A stretch of 64,000 bases of DNA. Origin: Euzebya tangerina (GTDB lineage: Bacteria; Actinomycetota; Nitriliruptoria; Euzebyales; Euzebyaceae). Positions 32,828 through 41,562 of this stretch are shown here, one piece after another. Location of the stretch: positions 2,604,001-2,668,000 of the forward strand of contig NZ_PPDK01000001.1 of assembly GCF_003074135.1 (NCBI RefSeq). The letters are read 5' to 3'. The number at the start of each line of letters is the position of its first letter. Position 1 is the first letter of the stretch. Both the position numbers and the translations under genes were made by a program. The notes beneath the pieces are model-generated. The model saw only the letters and a list, made by a program, of their open reading frames with translations, was not told where the DNA came from and searched no databases.

Positions 32828-32848
32828 GAGATCACTACGTGTGGTCTC
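32828..32848 (+). promoter_or_regulatory. Hairpin abutting the HTH ribosome-binding site
   Basis: GAGATCAC and GTGGTCTC pair as an 8-bp RNA stem with one U-G pair and a TACGT loop, immediately followed by GGAGGAG. It could limit ribosome access to the HTH gene. Confidence 0.45.
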
Positions 32849-32860
32849 GGAGGAGTACCC

Positions 32861-33076
32861 ATGGCACCCATCGACATCGACCGTCTCTGGACGGTCGCAG
32901 AGGTAGCTGACCACATGCGAGTGAGTAACATGACCGTCTACCGGCTGATCAAGGCCGGCGACATCCCTGCTATTCGCGTGGGCAAGAACTACCGGATCCG
33001 CGGCAAGGAACTGGCCGACTACATAGACGCCTCCTTCCAGCAGGTCGCCGACGAAGCCCGCGCACAGGGTCAATAG
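32861..33076 (+). CDS. Small excisionase/MerR-type helix-turn-helix protein
   Basis: 71 residues, essentially one DNA-binding domain: LWTVAEVADHMRVSNMTVYR is the helix-turn-helix and AGDIPAIRVGKNYRIRGKEL the wing. This is the excisionase-family form found as free-standing regulators in actinobacteria (BldC and small mycobacterial proteins are similar). GGAGGA at 32849-32854 sets the ATG at 32861. It sits between the pilin genes and pilM, 21 bp before the latter, so it may regulate the pilus genes. No integrase or phage gene is near, so a true excisionase role is unlikely. Confidence 0.85.
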   Translation: MAPIDIDRLWTVAEVADHMRVSNMTVYRLIKAGDIPAIRVGKNYRIRGKELADYIDASFQQVADEARAQGQ

Positions 33077-33097
33077 CAGAGCGAAACGAATCACATC

Positions 33098-34138
33098 ATG
33101 GCTTCCGCAATAGGTCTCGACATCGGCTCCAGCGCCGTCCGCGCTGTGCAGTTGTCCGGTGGGCGCGGCCAGTCAACCGTCGACCGGCTTGGGCAGGTCC
33201 TGCTGCCGCCCGGCGCCGTTCGTGACGGCGAGATCGTGGAGGCCGGACCCGTCGTCGAGGCTCTCCAGATCCTGTGGAAGCAGTACAAATTCAAGGGCAA
33301 GCGCGTCGCAATCGGCGTCGCGAACCAGCAGGTGGTGGTCCGGCAGGTGGAGTTGCCGGCCATGGATGAAGACGAGCTGCGTGAGTCGCTGCCGTTCCAG
33401 GTCCAGGACTACATCCCGATCCCGGTCGAGCAGGCCGAACTCGACTTCGAAGTGTTAGACGAATTCCAGAACAGCGACGGCCAGCCGATGCTGCGGATCC
33501 TGCTCGTGGCCGCCGCCACCGAGATGGTGCAGAGCATCCTCGATGTGCTGAAGCAGGCCAAGCTGTCACCGACGGTCCTCGATCTCGACGCCTTCGCCCT
33601 GCTGCGCGCCGTCAACGAGCAGTCCGGCCTCACCGCGGACCCAGGTGTCGGCGAGATGGTCGTCAACGTCGGCTCCACCGTCACCAACATCGTCGTCCAC
33701 AGCGGCGGCGTCCCTCGGTTCGTCCGCATCCTCCTCATGGGTGGCAACAACATCACCGAGTCGTTGATGAACGCGACCGGCGCCTCGTGGCAGGACGCCG
33801 AGGCCATGAAGGCCAACCCGAACATGCCGCCCGGTCAGGAGAGCCAGATCGTCACCGAGCGCAGTGAGCGCTTCATCTCCGAGATCCGCGGCTCCCTGGA
33901 CTACTACCGAGCACAGACAGATGCCGTGCAGGTCCAGCGCGTCGTCCTCACCGGTGGGGGCGCGCTGCTTCCCGGTCTGGCGGCTCGGCTCGCACAGGCC
34001 GTCCGCATGCCTGTTGATCGAGGACACCCCATGTCAACCTTGAAGGTCGGCAAGCTGCCGCTCAATCCGGAGCAGCTGGCCGAGGCGGAACCCTTCCTCG
34101 CCGTGGCCGTGGGACTTGCAATGGGAGCCCTCGAATGA
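33098..34138 (+). CDS. pilM: Type IV pilus assembly protein PilM
   Basis: 346-residue actin-like ATPase of the cytoplasmic face. Features: AIGLDIGSSAVRAVQLSGGR (phosphate 1 loop), VVVRQVELPAMDEDELRESL and the PFQVQDYIPIPVEQAELDFE segment, NVGSTVTNIVVHSGG (phosphate 2) and VVLTGGGALLPGLAARLA (adenosine loop). PilM binds the cytoplasmic tail of PilN and couples the motor to the alignment complex. Its stop overlaps pilN by 4 bp. Confidence 0.95.
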   Translation: MASAIGLDIGSSAVRAVQLSGGRGQSTVDRLGQVLLPPGAVRDGEIVEAGPVVEALQILWKQYKFKGKRVAIGVANQQVVVRQVELPAMDEDELRESLPFQVQDYIPIPVEQAELDFEVLDEFQNSDGQPMLRILLVAAATEMVQSILDVLKQAKLSPTVLDLDAFALLRAVNEQSGLTADPGVGEMVVNVGSTVTNIVVHSGGVPRFVRILLMGGNNITESLMNATGASWQDAEAMKANPNMPPGQESQIVTERSERFISEIRGSLDYYRAQTDAVQVQRVVLTGGGALLPGLAARLAQAVRMPVDRGHPMSTLKVGKLPLNPEQLAEAEPFLAVAVGLAMGALE

Positions 34139-34776
34139 GCGTGCGTGTCAATCTGCTGCCCCGCAGCATCAAGCAGCGAGAACGCGCCCGTCGGGCGAAC
34201 GCACTGCTGGCGCTCCTGGTGCTCGCGTTCATTGCGTTGCTCGTGCTGGCCTACTTCGCCAAGCGATCTGCCGTGCAGGACGCCGCCGATGTTCGTGACG
34301 CCGCGCAGATGGAGGTCAACGACGTCCAAGCGCAGGTCGACGCCTTGGGCGCGTTCCAAGGCCTGGCTGACGAGTTGGCTGCAGGTAACGCCTCATTGAT
34401 GACCGCGATGGACGGTGAGATTGCCGTGGCCAGGCTGATGAACGATGTTGCCCTGTCGCTGCCCAGCACCTCCTCGCTCGTAGAGATGACAGTGCAACGG
34501 ACGCAAACGCCTGCACAAGAGGGAGCGATCACGCTGGGATCCAGCGTGGCCAACATGCAGGTATTGGGGTACTCCATCGAACGGTACGCACCTGGCGTCG
34601 AGGGTGTGCTGTTGCAGTTCGACCAAGTCAACGGCTTGGTCACGACGTACCTCAACACGGCGCAAGACGGCGACATCGGCGATGTCGGGGTAACCGAGTT
34701 CGACGCCACGGGCCTGCTGACCGATGCGATCTACACCCAACGCTACGCCGACGGTCTGCCTGAGGTGTCGCAGTGA
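34135..34776 (+). CDS. pilN: Type IV pilus assembly protein PilN
   Basis: 213 residues. The N-terminus MSVRVNLLPRSIKQRERAR carries the PilM-binding INLLP-type motif, followed by one membrane helix (about 23-43) and an extracytoplasmic coiled coil (DAAQMEVNDVQAQVDAL) with a small ferredoxin-like domain. Coupled by ATGA to pilM and GTGA to pilO. Confidence 0.92.
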   Translation: MSVRVNLLPRSIKQRERARRANALLALLVLAFIALLVLAYFAKRSAVQDAADVRDAAQMEVNDVQAQVDALGAFQGLADELAAGNASLMTAMDGEIAVARLMNDVALSLPSTSSLVEMTVQRTQTPAQEGAITLGSSVANMQVLGYSIERYAPGVEGVLLQFDQVNGLVTTYLNTAQDGDIGDVGVTEFDATGLLTDAIYTQRYADGLPEVSQ

Positions 34777-35480
34777 ACGCCCGCAACATCGGTGTGACCG
34801 TGCTGGTGATCGTGTTGCTCGGCGTGCTCTTCTTCTTCTTCGTGTGGAGCCCGTTGTCCGACCAACAGGCAGCACTGGAAGAGGAAACCACCGCGCTGGA
34901 ACAGCAGGAACAGCAACTCCGCAACCAACTGGCCCAACTGGAGATGATCCAGGACAATGAGCTGCAGATCAGGGCTGACCTCAACCGACTGCGCAGCTTG
35001 ATTCCGCCAGGAGATCCAGCCCAACCGTCCTTTGTTCGCTCCGCCCAGTTGGCAGCGGACGCCAGCGGGACCAACATACTCTCGCTCACGTTCGGCCAAC
35101 CTCAGCCCGTCGAGGGTGCAGTGGCCAACAACGAGGGGCTGGTCCTGGCTCAGATCGGCGTAAATGCCGATGTCGAGGGCGGGTACTTCCAGACAGTTGA
35201 CCTGTTCCGAAGGTTCGAGATCGAAGTGGCGCGGGCGGTTCAGATCGACTCCTTGGCCGTAGCGGAGGCCGAGGAAGGCTTTCCGGCCCTAACGACCAGC
35301 GTCACCGGACGCGTCTTCGCCCTCCTTGAGACGGCCGTGATCGAGTCTGTACCAGACCCCAACGCCACCCCAGCCGAAGGCGAGACGCCCGAAGGCGAGC
35401 CGACCGAGGGTGCCGATGCCGAAGCTGGCGCGGAGGGCGCCGACGGCACGACCGACGGCGAGGAGGTGCAGGCGCAGTGA
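34773..35480 (+). CDS. pilO: Type IV pilus assembly protein PilO
   Basis: 235 residues. One membrane helix near the N-terminus (VTVLVIVLLGVLFFFFVW), a coiled coil rich in Gln/Glu (LEEETTALEQQEQQLRNQLA), and a PilO-like globular domain with GYFQTVDLFRRFE. The last about 45 residues are an acidic Glu/Ala/Gly tail not seen in proteobacterial PilO. It should form the heterodimer with PilN. Confidence 0.9.
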   Translation: MNARNIGVTVLVIVLLGVLFFFFVWSPLSDQQAALEEETTALEQQEQQLRNQLAQLEMIQDNELQIRADLNRLRSLIPPGDPAQPSFVRSAQLAADASGTNILSLTFGQPQPVEGAVANNEGLVLAQIGVNADVEGGYFQTVDLFRRFEIEVARAVQIDSLAVAEAEEGFPALTTSVTGRVFALLETAVIESVPDPNATPAEGETPEGEPTEGADAEAGAEGADGTTDGEEVQAQ

Positions 35481-36376
35481 GCACTGAAGAGAACCCGCAG
35501 CAGGTCAGCCGTGGCCTTCTAGTCGTCCTCGGTGTTGTTGTCGGCCTGGCCGCCCTCTACGCCTTGTACACCTTTGTCATCGCGCCCCTTCTCGAGGATG
35601 ACGGCGCAGACCCGGACGTGACCCAGACAGACCCTGCTGACACCCCAGGGACGGCCGATCCCGGCACCTCAGACTCTCCGACCGACACTGCTGGTGCCCC
35701 GACCACCGATGGGACGGATGCCGACGGTGCGCCGGCGGACGGCGAGGGGCCGCTCCTCGAGCAGGACGTGGTGCCGGAGACCTTTGAGATCTTCACCGCA
35801 CGTGATCCCTTCCAGCAGTTGGTCGTCGAGGCCGACGCCGGGACAGGCGCGACGACAACAACCACGGACGGTGCCACCGTCCCAACCGGCACCACGGGTG
35901 GTACCGCGACCGCCGGCAGCGACGCGGACACGTCGCCTGACGAGTCTGACGGCACAGGGACGACCGGCGGCACCACGGGTGGAACGACCGGCGGCACCAC
36001 TGGCGGCACGACCGGCGGCACCACAGGTGGGACGACCGGAGGAACCACTGGTGGAACAACCGGTGGCGGGACCACGGGCGACGGCACGACAGGGGGAACA
36101 ACCGGCGATGACATGACCCAGGGCGACTCCTCGGGTCAGGACGCCCCGTCGGCCGCCAACGTCGGCTCCACCACCATCCGCATCGACGACGTCTTCACCG
36201 ACGACGACGGCGAGCCCGCCCTGATGGTGTCGGTCAACGGGACCGTCTTCACGGCGGGGGAGGGTGACGTCTTCGCCGAGCGCTTCGAGGTCCTCGACAT
36301 CGACGGCGTCTGCGCCACCATGCTCTTCGGTGACTCGCGGTTCACGCTCTGCGAGGGCGAGTCGATCGTCAAGTAG
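35477..36376 (+). CDS. PilP-like pilus protein with Thr/Gly repeat
   Basis: 299 residues. One membrane helix (LLVVLGVVVGLAALYALYTF) near the start without a lipobox, then an Asp/Thr-rich region, a conserved-looking FEIFTARDPFQQLV, a Thr/Gly repeat of about 50 residues, and a small C-terminal domain (STTIRIDDVFTDDDGEPALM, then VLDIDGVCATMLFGDSRFTL) resembling the beta-domain of PilP/GspC-type proteins. PilP normally joins PilNO to the secretin; no secretin is expected in a monoderm cell, so the long repeat may instead span the cell wall (inference). Co-translated with pilO. Confidence 0.78.
   Translation: MSTEENPQQVSRGLLVVLGVVVGLAALYALYTFVIAPLLEDDGADPDVTQTDPADTPGTADPGTSDSPTDTAGAPTTDGTDADGAPADGEGPLLEQDVVPETFEIFTARDPFQQLVVEADAGTGATTTTTDGATVPTGTTGGTATAGSDADTSPDESDGTGTTGGTTGGTTGGTTGGTTGGTTGGTTGGTTGGTTGGGTTGDGTTGGTTGDDMTQGDSSGQDAPSAANVGSTTIRIDDVFTDDDGEPALMVSVNGTVFTAGEGDVFAERFEVLDIDGVCATMLFGDSRFTLCEGESIVK
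35951..36108 (+). repeat. Thr/Gly-coding repeat in the PilP-like gene
   Basis: About a dozen 12-bp units of the form GGNACNACNGGN encode GTTG repeats. Third positions vary freely between units, so the protein sequence is kept while the DNA diverges, which suggests selection on the repeat peptide. Confidence 0.88.
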
Positions 36377-36428
36377 GCGCGAGCATCACCTGGCGCCGGG
36401 CCCGGGCACGCCGAGACCACGAGAGCCC

Positions 36429-36445
36429 GGCCGATATCATCGGCC
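36429..36445. promoter_or_regulatory. Perfect palindrome over the aroC promoter
   Basis: GGCCGAT-ATC-ATCGGCC is a perfect 7-bp inverted repeat. It contains a possible -10 box TATCAT (36435-36440), 11 nt before the aroC ATG. A repressor operator is plausible; there is no T-run to make it a terminator. Confidence 0.45.
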
Positions 36446-36451
36446 ACCTCC

Positions 36452-37729
36452 ATGCCCCTGCGATACCTGACCGCCGGTGAGTCCCACGGTCCCGCCTTGG
36501 TCGGGATCATCGAAGGCCTCCCCGCGGGAATCCCGATCGACCCGACCGGCCTCACCGACGAGTTGGCCCGTCGACGACTGGGCTACGGTCGCTCGCCGCG
36601 CATGAACTTCGAGGTCGATCGGACCGAGATCATGGCCGGGGTCCGCCACGGCCTGACGCTCGGCTCACCTGTCGGCCTGGTGATCCACAACACCGAGTGG
36701 CCGAAGTGGACCGAGGCCATGAGCGTGGAGCGCCCAGAGGACGCCGAGGCCCTGCAGGACACCGGCCGCGGCGCCAGCCTGACCCGCCCCCGGCCCGGCC
36801 ACGCCGACCTCGTCGGCATGCAGAAGTACGACTTCGACGACGCGCGCAACGTCCTGGAACGCGCCTCCGCCCGGGAGACCGCCACCCGGGTAGCTCTGGG
36901 GTGGTTCGCCAGGCAACTGCTGGCTCAGCTGGACATCCACGTCCTGTCCCACGTCGTGGCCATCGGGAATGTCGCCGCCTCGTCCGACCACCCAACACCT
37001 GAGCCCGGCAACCAACCCGCGATCGATGCCGATCCGGTCCGCTGCCTGGACCCGGAACTCAGCCAGGCCATGCAAGCCCGGATCGACCGAGCCAAGGAGG
37101 AACGGGACACCCTCGGCGGAGTCATCGAGGTCGTGGTCCACGGCCTGCCACCGGGTCTCGGCTCGCACGTCCACTGGGATCGCAAGCTGGACACCCGGAT
37201 CGCTGCCGCTCTCATGTCGATCCAGGCCTTCAAGGGCGTCGGGATCGGCGACGGGTTCGGCACCGCAACCGTCCCCGGGTCCCGCGCCCACGACGAGATC
37301 ATGCCAGCCGACGGAGAGCACACCTACCGGCGCAAGACCCATCGCTCCGGCGGCTTGGAGGGTGGCATGACCACCGGCGAGCTGCTGCGGGTCACTGCGG
37401 CCATGAAACCCCTCTCCTCGCTCATGCAACCGTTGGCGACGATCGACACCGCCACCGGCGAGTCCGCGACGGCGATCACCCAGCGCTCCGACGTCTGCGC
37501 CGTTCCGCGTGCCGGTGTGGTGTGCGAAGCCGTCGTCGCCCTGACGGTTGCGGACGCCCTGCTGGAGAAGACCGGTGGCGACTCACTCGACGAGGTCAGA
37601 CGAAATCTGGATGCCTACACGACCTCGGTCGATCGATCTCGCGGGCCGAGGTCTGCGAGCTTCCAAGGTGACCCCGTCGAGGGCAGCACCTACCTGACCC
37701 CCGAAGGTGACAGCAACACGTGTCGGTGA
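36452..37729 (+). CDS. aroC: Chorismate synthase
   Basis: Converts EPSP to chorismate using reduced FMN. 425 residues; the family signatures are GESHGPALVGIIEGLPAG, RRLGYGRSPRMNFEVDR (the R/G-rich FMN-phosphate region), a central RETATRVALGWFARQLL, and the late RSDVCAVPRAGVVCEAVVAL. Slightly longer than average because of a C-terminal tail of about 35 residues. First of a tight aroC-aroK-aroB-pepQ run; overlaps aroK by 10 bp. Confidence 0.96.
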   Translation: MPLRYLTAGESHGPALVGIIEGLPAGIPIDPTGLTDELARRRLGYGRSPRMNFEVDRTEIMAGVRHGLTLGSPVGLVIHNTEWPKWTEAMSVERPEDAEALQDTGRGASLTRPRPGHADLVGMQKYDFDDARNVLERASARETATRVALGWFARQLLAQLDIHVLSHVVAIGNVAASSDHPTPEPGNQPAIDADPVRCLDPELSQAMQARIDRAKEERDTLGGVIEVVVHGLPPGLGSHVHWDRKLDTRIAAALMSIQAFKGVGIGDGFGTATVPGSRAHDEIMPADGEHTYRRKTHRSGGLEGGMTTGELLRVTAAMKPLSSLMQPLATIDTATGESATAITQRSDVCAVPRAGVVCEAVVALTVADALLEKTGGDSLDEVRRNLDAYTTSVDRSRGPRSASFQGDPVEGSTYLTPEGDSNTCR

Positions 37730-38295
37730 ACAGCCCGGGCCGCAACATCGTGCTGATCGGGATGATGGGGTCCGGGAAGACGACCGTCGGCCGGCATGTG
37801 GCCAAGGCTCTAGGACGCCCGTTCGTCGACACCGACGATGTGGTCGAGGGGGAGTTGGGCAAGCCCATCTCGCAGATCTTCGACGACCAGGGCGAACGGG
37901 TGTTCCGAGCTGCCGAGACCGAGGCCGTCCGGCGGGTCGCGGCCATCCACGGACAGGTCGTCGCCGTCGGAGGAGGAGCCGTCCTCGATCCCGTCAACGT
38001 CACCCACCTCAGCAGCACCGGCGACCTGGTCTGGCTGGATGCGCCGGTCCACGTGCTCATGGCGAACCTCACGAGCAAGGGGGAGGTGGAGGCCCGGCCG
38101 CTTCTCGCGACAACCGGCCCCGATCGAATGCACGCTCGTCTTGCCGCGATGCGCGAGGAGCGCCTGGAGGCCTACCACCGTGCCGCCACCGCTGCGCTGG
38201 CAACCGACGACCGGGCCCCCGAGGTCCTGGCCGACGAGATCATCCGGTGGGCCGCGGGGCAACCGGGCCTGCTGGCCCGGGAGGAGCGACCATGA
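37720..38295 (+). CDS. aroK: Shikimate kinase
   Basis: Phosphorylates shikimate at O3. 191 residues with P-loop GMMGSGKTTVG (14-24), the shikimate-binding VDTDDVVEGELG, the Arg-containing ERVFRAAETEAVRR, the GGGAV loop, and RPLLATT in the lid region. GTG start within aroC; stop overlaps aroB (ATGA). Confidence 0.95.
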   Translation: MSVNSPGRNIVLIGMMGSGKTTVGRHVAKALGRPFVDTDDVVEGELGKPISQIFDDQGERVFRAAETEAVRRVAAIHGQVVAVGGGAVLDPVNVTHLSSTGDLVWLDAPVHVLMANLTSKGEVEARPLLATTGPDRMHARLAAMREERLEAYHRAATAALATDDRAPEVLADEIIRWAAGQPGLLAREERP

Positions 38296-39374
38296 CGACG
38301 GCCATCCCCGTCCACCTCGGAGCGCGGAGCTACGACATCCACGTCGGTGCCGGCATCCTGGACCAGTTGGACGAGTTGGTGCCCTGGCCGACGCACGCAC
38401 GAACCGCGGTCGTGATCACCAATGGCGTGGTGGCCGACCACTACGGGGGCCGGGTTGCCGCGGCCATCGAACGAGCTGGCCTCGTCGTCCGCAGCATCCG
38501 CGTCCCCGACGGCGAGCAGGCCAAGTCAACCGACACGTTGGCGCAGATCTGGCAGCGCATGGCCGGCGTCCCGCTTCTGCGTGACGATGTCGTGATCGCT
38601 CTTGGTGGCGGCGTGGTCGGGGACCTGGCCGGGTTCGCCGCCGCCACGTGGAACCGCGGGGTTGCGCTGGTGCAGGTTCCCACGACACTGCTGGCGCAGG
38701 TCGACTCCGCCATCGGCGGCAAGACCGGGATCAACCTGGCGCAGGGCAAGAACCTGGTCGGGGCCTTCCACCAGCCGCTCGCTGTGATCTCCGACGTCGA
38801 GGTGCTCGCCACCCTGCCCAGTCGAGAGCGTCGCGCGGGCCTGGGCGAGGTCGCCAAGTACGGCTTCATCGCGGATCCGGTCGTGCTCGATCTGCTGGAG
38901 GACCGGCCGGGATCGGCCACCGCGGGCGACCCCGCCGTACTCGCCGAGATCGTCCGGCGTGGCTCGACGGTCAAGGCCGAGGTGGTCAGCGAAGACGAGT
39001 TCGAGTCGGGCCGACGGGCGCTGCTCAACTATGGCCACACCATCGGCCACGCCATCGAGTCACTCACCGCCTACGACACCTATCGCCACGGCGAGGCGGT
39101 CGGACTGGGCATGGTTGCGGCCGCCCAGTTGGGTGAGCGGCTCGGGATAAGCGAGCCCGGCCTGGCCGACCGCACCATCTCGGTCCTCGACGGCTTGGGC
39201 CTGCCCACCCGCGGTCTACGGCTGGACCCGCGGGACGTGTGGCAGGTCATGGCCCGGGACAAGAAGGCCCGGGACGGCGTCCGGTTCATCATCTCCGAGC
39301 GGCCGGGCAAGGCCATCGTGATCGACGAGCCCCGCCGCAGCCTGGTCGACGACATCATCCGGGGGCTCGCATGA
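38292..39374 (+). CDS. aroB: 3-dehydroquinate synthase
   Basis: NAD- and metal-dependent cyclisation of DAHP. 360 residues. NAD-binding GGGVVGDLAGFAAATWNRG, the QVPTTLLAQVDSAIGGKTG block, and metal ligands in EVAKYGFI, NYGHTIGHAIE and YRHGEAVGLGM. The ATG at 38292 overlaps aroK by 4 bp and gives the standard N-terminus (MTTAIPVHLGARSYDIHVG). Stop overlaps the next gene by 4 bp. Confidence 0.96.
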   Translation: MTTAIPVHLGARSYDIHVGAGILDQLDELVPWPTHARTAVVITNGVVADHYGGRVAAAIERAGLVVRSIRVPDGEQAKSTDTLAQIWQRMAGVPLLRDDVVIALGGGVVGDLAGFAAATWNRGVALVQVPTTLLAQVDSAIGGKTGINLAQGKNLVGAFHQPLAVISDVEVLATLPSRERRAGLGEVAKYGFIADPVVLDLLEDRPGSATAGDPAVLAEIVRRGSTVKAEVVSEDEFESGRRALLNYGHTIGHAIESLTAYDTYRHGEAVGLGMVAAAQLGERLGISEPGLADRTISVLDGLGLPTRGLRLDPRDVWQVMARDKKARDGVRFIISERPGKAIVIDEPRRSLVDDIIRGLA

Positions 39375-40441
39375 GGACCGACCACGCCGACCGGACCCGA
39401 CGCCTCCAGGCCGCCATGGTGGAGGAGGAGGTACCGGCCCTCCTCGTCACCAACCTGATCAACGTGCGCTGGCTGACCGGGTTCACCGGTACCGCCGGCC
39501 GGGCGTACGTCACCGCGACTGGTCCAGCACTCCTCGTCGTCGACGACCGCTACACCGAACGAGCGCAGGACGAGGCGCCCGCGGCTGAGCTCGTGACCGA
39601 CCGCACCGCCGGCTGGCTGTTGGAGCGGCACGACCCAACCACACCCCTTGGCGTCGAGGCCGACCACATGACCTGGGCCGACGTCACCCGCCTCGGCGAC
39701 CTCGAGGACGGACCTGAACCACAGGCAACCACCAAGCTGATCTCCACGCTTCGACAGGTCAAGGACGAGGCCGAGATCAGTCTCATCCAACAAGCCTGCG
39801 AACTGACCGCACGCGCGTTCGAGGACGCGCTCAGCTGGCTCGAACCGGGTCTGACCGAACGACAGATCGCCCGGCGCCTGATCGACACGCTGATCGAACT
39901 TGGGGCCGAGGGCTCCGCGTTCGCCCCGATCGTCGCGGCGGGGCCCAACGGCTCCCGTCCACATCACGACCCCTCCGACCGCGCCGTGCGCGCCGGCGAG
40001 CTCATCACGATGGACTTCGGCGCCAAGGTCGACGGGTACCACGCGGACATGACGCGCACCGTGGCCCTGGGGCCGCCCAGGTCAGAACTCGCCGGCATCC
40101 ACCAGCTGGTGCGTGACGCGCAAGCCCAAGCTGCCGATGCCGCCCTCGACGGCGTCGAGACCTCGGACGTCGACGGGGTGTGCCGCACCATCATCGACGA
40201 CGCCGGTCACGGTGACCACTTCGCACACGGCACCGGCCACGGCGTCGGCCTCCAGATACATGAGGATCCCTTCTTGGGCCGGGAGACGACCGGTACACTC
40301 CGGCGGGGAATGACCATCACGGTCGAGCCCGGCGTGTACCTGCCGGGAGCCGGCGGGGTCCGGATCGAAGACGTCGTCCTCGTCACGGACAGCGGCCCCG
40401 AACGTCTCACCACTGCCAACCGAGAGCTGATCACCCTCTGA
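39371..40441 (+). CDS. pepQ: M24 family Xaa-Pro aminopeptidase
   Basis: 356-residue metallopeptidase that removes N-terminal residues before proline, or a proline dipeptidase; sequence cannot separate these. Creatinase-type N-domain with NVRWLTGFTGTAGRAYV, then the pita-bread domain with metal ligands in TMDFGAKVDGYHADMTRTV, HGTGHGVGLQIHEDPF, and TVEPGVYLPGAGGVRIEDVV. Position between aroB and efp is a common actinobacterial and firmicute arrangement. Gene symbol assigned by context. Confidence 0.92.
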   Translation: MRTDHADRTRRLQAAMVEEEVPALLVTNLINVRWLTGFTGTAGRAYVTATGPALLVVDDRYTERAQDEAPAAELVTDRTAGWLLERHDPTTPLGVEADHMTWADVTRLGDLEDGPEPQATTKLISTLRQVKDEAEISLIQQACELTARAFEDALSWLEPGLTERQIARRLIDTLIELGAEGSAFAPIVAAGPNGSRPHHDPSDRAVRAGELITMDFGAKVDGYHADMTRTVALGPPRSELAGIHQLVRDAQAQAADAALDGVETSDVDGVCRTIIDDAGHGDHFAHGTGHGVGLQIHEDPFLGRETTGTLRRGMTITVEPGVYLPGAGGVRIEDVVLVTDSGPERLTTANRELITL

Positions 40442-40477
40442 CGGGCTGATCGCTGCCATCAACACGAAGAGTCCACC

Positions 40478-41035
40478 ATGGTTTCAACCAACAACCTGAA
40501 GAACGGCATGACCGTCAAGATCGACGGCAAGCTGTGGAAGATCGACTACTTCCAGCACGTCAAGCCCGGCAAGGGCGGCGCGTTCGTCCGCACCAAGATC
40601 AAGAGCGTCCCCGACGGCAAGACCGTCGAGCGGACCTTCCGCGCTGGCGAGGAGCTGGAACAGGCCGTCGTCACCCGGACCGAGCTGCAGTACCTGTACC
40701 AGGACGGGGAGCAGTACGTCTTCATGGACACCGACACCTACGAGCAGACCTTCGTCCCTCCGGACGTGGTCGGTGAGGCGATGCTGTGGACCAAGGAGTC
40801 CGACATCATCGAGCTCACCTTCCACGAGGGGGAGGTCATCGACTTCCAGCTGCCCGCGAACGTCGAGCTCGAGATCACCCAGACCGAGCCGGGGATGGCC
40901 GGCAACACCGTCAGCGGCGCGACCAAGCCAGCGACCCTGGAGACCGGGGCAGAGGTGCAGGTCCCCCTGTTCCTCAACATCGGGGAGACCATCAAGGTCG
41001 ACACCCGAAGCGGCGAGTACATCTCCCGCGCGTGA
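40478..41035 (+). CDS. efp: Translation elongation factor P
   Basis: Relieves ribosome stalling at polyproline. 185 residues, three domains: KOW-like domain with loop KPGKGGAF (tip Lys), OB domains with YLYQDGEQYVFMDTDTYEQ and the C-terminal FLNIGETIKVDTRSGEYISR signature. Start at ATG 40478 after GAAGAG-like bases. Overlaps nusB by 4 bp. Confidence 0.97.
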   Translation: MVSTNNLKNGMTVKIDGKLWKIDYFQHVKPGKGGAFVRTKIKSVPDGKTVERTFRAGEELEQAVVTRTELQYLYQDGEQYVFMDTDTYEQTFVPPDVVGEAMLWTKESDIIELTFHEGEVIDFQLPANVELEITQTEPGMAGNTVSGATKPATLETGAEVQVPLFLNIGETIKVDTRSGEYISRA

Positions 41036-41553
41036 TCGACCCCGATCCAGCGGAGGACCTTGCCACATCCTCGGGTGAGGTCGAAGATCAACCGGTCGTC
41101 GAGGAAGAGCCAGACATGTCGGGGACCTCTCCACCCGTCTGGGTGGAGACGAACGACCGAGCCCTGCCCCGCCGCGACGCCCGCGCGGCGGCCCTCGAGG
41201 TGCTGTTCGCTGCCGACGTCCGTGACCGTTCGGCAGAGGCGCTGCTGGGTGACGACGGCAGCTTCGTGGACGACTTCACCCGGTACCTCGTGGAGGTCGT
41301 CGTCCACTACCGGGCCCAGATCGACGCGCTGATCGAGGAGTGGGCCGACGGCTGGACCCTGGACCGCATGCCGGTGGTGGACCGAAACGTACTGCGGCTG
41401 GGCATGGCCGAGATGCTCCACATCGAGGAGGTCCCCGCCAAGGTCGCCATCGACGAGGCCGTCGAGTTGGCCAAGTCGCTGTCGACGGACTCCTCACCCC
41501 GCTTCGTCAACGGCGTCCTGGCTGCTGTGGCACGGGACCGCTCGCTGGTCTAG
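41032..41553 (+). CDS. nusB: Transcription antitermination factor NusB
   Basis: Helical RNA-binding protein that acts with NusE on rRNA antitermination. The NusB domain runs from LPRRDARAAALEVLFAAD to the C-terminus, including DRMPVVDRNVLRLGMAEML and VAIDEAVELAKSL followed by FVNGVL. I give the GTG at 41032, which overlaps the efp stop (GTGA) and yields 173 residues; the ATG at 41116 would give a standard-length 145-residue protein, and the extra N-terminal 28 residues are acidic and unconserved-looking. Either start may be used. Confidence 0.93.
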   Translation: MIDPDPAEDLATSSGEVEDQPVVEEEPDMSGTSPPVWVETNDRALPRRDARAAALEVLFAADVRDRSAEALLGDDGSFVDDFTRYLVEVVVHYRAQIDALIEEWADGWTLDRMPVVDRNVLRLGMAEMLHIEEVPAKVAIDEAVELAKSLSTDSSPRFVNGVLAAVARDRSLV

Positions 41554-41562
41554 CAAGCTCAG

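Larger units (their letters stand above)
32532..32860 (+). other. 329-bp gap between the second pilin and the HTH gene
   Basis: No credible gene. It holds two matches to the pilus-locus promoter motif (32617-32643 and 32740-32767), a TTGACA at 32707-32712 with no well-spaced -10 partner, a short CCTCG/CGAGG hairpin near the left end, and a leader hairpin at 32828-32848. The stretch between the two motif matches shows nothing else I recognise. Confidence 0.6.

Noticed and set aside
32861-33076. Prophage excisionase
   Set aside because: The protein is of the excisionase fold, but no integrase, attachment site or phage gene is near; free-standing regulators of this type are common in actinobacteria.
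35951-36108. CRISPR-like array
   Set aside because: Short tandem units without spacers, in frame inside a gene and encoding GTTG peptides.
36429-36445. Eighth copy of the pilus-type promoter ahead of aroC
   Set aside because: GCCGATAT is present inside the palindrome but there is no TNAA-like -35 at 16 nt upstream; treated as an operator-like palindrome instead.
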